DNA from: Chthonomonadaceae bacterium
GTDB lineage: Bacteria > Armatimonadota > Chthonomonadetes > Chthonomonadales > Chthonomonadaceae
DNA length: 6,733 nt
Direction: 5' to 3'
NCBI GenBank assembly: GCA_014377395.1
Contig: JACMPS010000292.1
Coordinates: forward strand, 1 to 6,733
Below the pieces are notes generated by a model. The model did not search any database. It worked only from the letters and a program-made list of their open reading frames with translations, and had not been told where the DNA came from. Positions within the stretch are counted from its first letter, which is position 1, and every line of letters begins with the position of its first letter. This document shows positions 5,883-6,733 of this stretch, piece by piece. The position numbers and the translations under genes are program-made.

Positions 5883-6733
5883 ATGAACGAGAAAGAATTA
5901 GCGCAGTTCGGTTCCTATGTAGACAAAACGTGTGACGGATTGACTCGCCGCGACTTACTGAAAGTCGGCGCGATTTCGTTTCTCGGATTGTCTCTGCCGG
6001 AGTTTCTGGCACTTGAAGCCCACGCTGACGGCGTAAAGCCCGGTGGCAAAACGAAAAAGCAAACCTCCGTGATTATGCTCTGGATGGGAGGCGGCCCCTC
6101 CCATATTGACACTTTCGATCCCAAGCCGAAAGCGGGCATTGACATTCAGGGACCCTTTTCGGCACTAGAAACCAATGTCGGCGGCGTTTTCATCGGAGAG
6201 CATCTGCCGAAATTGTCACGCCAGATGGACAAAATGGCGATCCTGCGTTCGGTCTCGCACGGAGACGGGGCGCACGAACGCGCTCAACATTATATGCAGA
6301 CAGGCTATCTGCCCCTGCCAACGGTGGAATTTCCCTCTTACGGCTCTGTGATCGCCAACGAGTTCGGGTTGCAAAATCACCTGCCCCCCTATGTCACCAT
6401 GCTCGGCGGCGCAGAGGGACAGGGCGCGGGTTTCCTCGGTGGTTCGCTCAATCCGTTTTTTGCCGGCAACCCGGCGGATGGAAACTACAAGGTGAATGAC
6501 CTGCAACTTCCCGGCGGCGTCAACCTGACCCGGCTAGACAGACGAAGAAGACTGCTCGGTGCGATTGACGGGCTAAAGGGAGCGCACAGCGACGCCGTAA
6601 AAAGCATGGACACCTTTATGAATCGTGCTTACGGTCTGGTCACGAGCAAAGAGGCGCAACTTGCCTTTGAGATCAACAAGGAAGACCCGAAGCTACGCGA
6701 CGATTACGGGCGAAGCGGATTCGGGCAGTCGTG
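5883..6733 (+). CDS. DUF1501 family protein with twin-arginine signal, 3' end cut by window
   Basis: This gives 283 complete codons, open at the right edge. ATG 5883 follows GGAG (5873-5876) at 6 bases. A Tat signal is clear: TRRDLLK at residues 21-27, hydrophobic VGAISFLGLSL, and likely cleavage after EAHA (about 48). The mature part begins with the DUF1501 hallmark SVIMLWMGGGPSHIDTFDPK (62-81). It continues with family-like stretches MAILRSVSHGDGAHERAQHY and PSYGSVIANEFG, and the end of the visible part, DPKLRDDYG, is also typical. Family members are usually about 430-480 residues, so roughly 150-200 residues are missing. DUF1501 proteins are thought to share the alkaline phosphatase/sulfatase-like fold, and their substrate is unknown. 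They are usually encoded next to DUF1549/DUF1553 genes, as here. Export by Tat implies folding in the cytoplasm, perhaps with a cofactor, unlike its Sec-exported partner. Confidence 0.94.
   Translation, partial: MNEKELAQFGSYVDKTCDGLTRRDLLKVGAISFLGLSLPEFLALEAHADGVKPGGKTKKQTSVIMLWMGGGPSHIDTFDPKPKAGIDIQGPFSALETNVGGVFIGEHLPKLSRQMDKMAILRSVSHGDGAHERAQHYMQTGYLPLPTVEFPSYGSVIANEFGLQNHLPPYVTMLGGAEGQGAGFLGGSLNPFFAGNPADGNYKVNDLQLPGGVNLTRLDRRRRLLGAIDGLKGAHSDAVKSMDTFMNRAYGLVTSKEAQLAFEINKEDPKLRDDYGRSGFGQS

Noticed and set aside
1..6733. CRISPR array, tRNA or rRNA genes
   Set aside because: No regularly spaced repeats, cloverleaf signatures or rRNA-like stretches were recognised on either strand.

Overview
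The window looks like a chromosomal segment of a free-living bacterium from a lineage with large secreted DUF1549/DUF1553 and DUF1501 families (Planctomycetota, Verrucomicrobiota, Armatimonadota and relatives). The genes here have moderate GC and bacterial-type Shine-Dalgarno sites. An Armatimonadota-like or Abditibacteriota-like host is my loose preference. It is a guess from protein style, not proven by any marker gene in the window.

Left part (1-2010, everything on the minus strand). At the left edge is the 5' end of a secreted protein that starts on TTG: a clear signal peptide followed by the beginning of a Big2/Ig-like domain. Upstream of it (475-958) lies a decayed, 5'-truncated IS630-family transposase. 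It has two internal stops and two frameshifts, and the expected catalytic Asp is now His. Bases 288-474 hold no gene and presumably carry the promoter of the left-edge gene and perhaps the outer end of the dead insertion sequence. The remnant abuts the 3' end of an ECF-type sigma factor gene. That gene is preceded, 53 bases away and on the same strand, by a stand-alone receiver-domain response regulator with two unusual switch residues. The pair looks like a small regulatory operon with no histidine kinase or anti-sigma gene visible.

Centre (2011-2567). A divergent control region separates the regulatory pair from the rightward genes. It contains a perfect 8+2+8 palindrome, a third half-site of the same sequence (the half-sites resemble DnaA boxes), three AGGGGGT/ACCCCCT elements able to pair in alternative ways, and a near-consensus sigma70-type promoter firing rightward into a leader of about 260 bases.

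Right part (2568-6733, plus strand). An 850-residue Sec-exported protein has the layout Big2 - PSCyt1-like heme domain - Big2 - DUF1549 - DUF1553. A SUKH/SMI1-KNR4 gene of lower GC follows, and then the first 283 codons of a DUF1501 protein with a twin-arginine signal, cut by the right edge. DUF1549/DUF1553 and DUF1501 genes are normally adjacent partners exported to the periplasm; their biochemical function is not established. Here the SUKH gene sits between them, and the DUF1501 gene has its own candidate promoter (TTGACA-17-TTTGAT).

The most unusual points are the degenerate receiver paired with an ECF sigma factor, the ordered repeat cluster in the divergent promoter region, the SUKH gene placed inside a DUF1549-DUF1501 pair, and two coding remnants (left edge and IS630) that simple ORF calling would miss. 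I do not see a clearly new multi-gene system.
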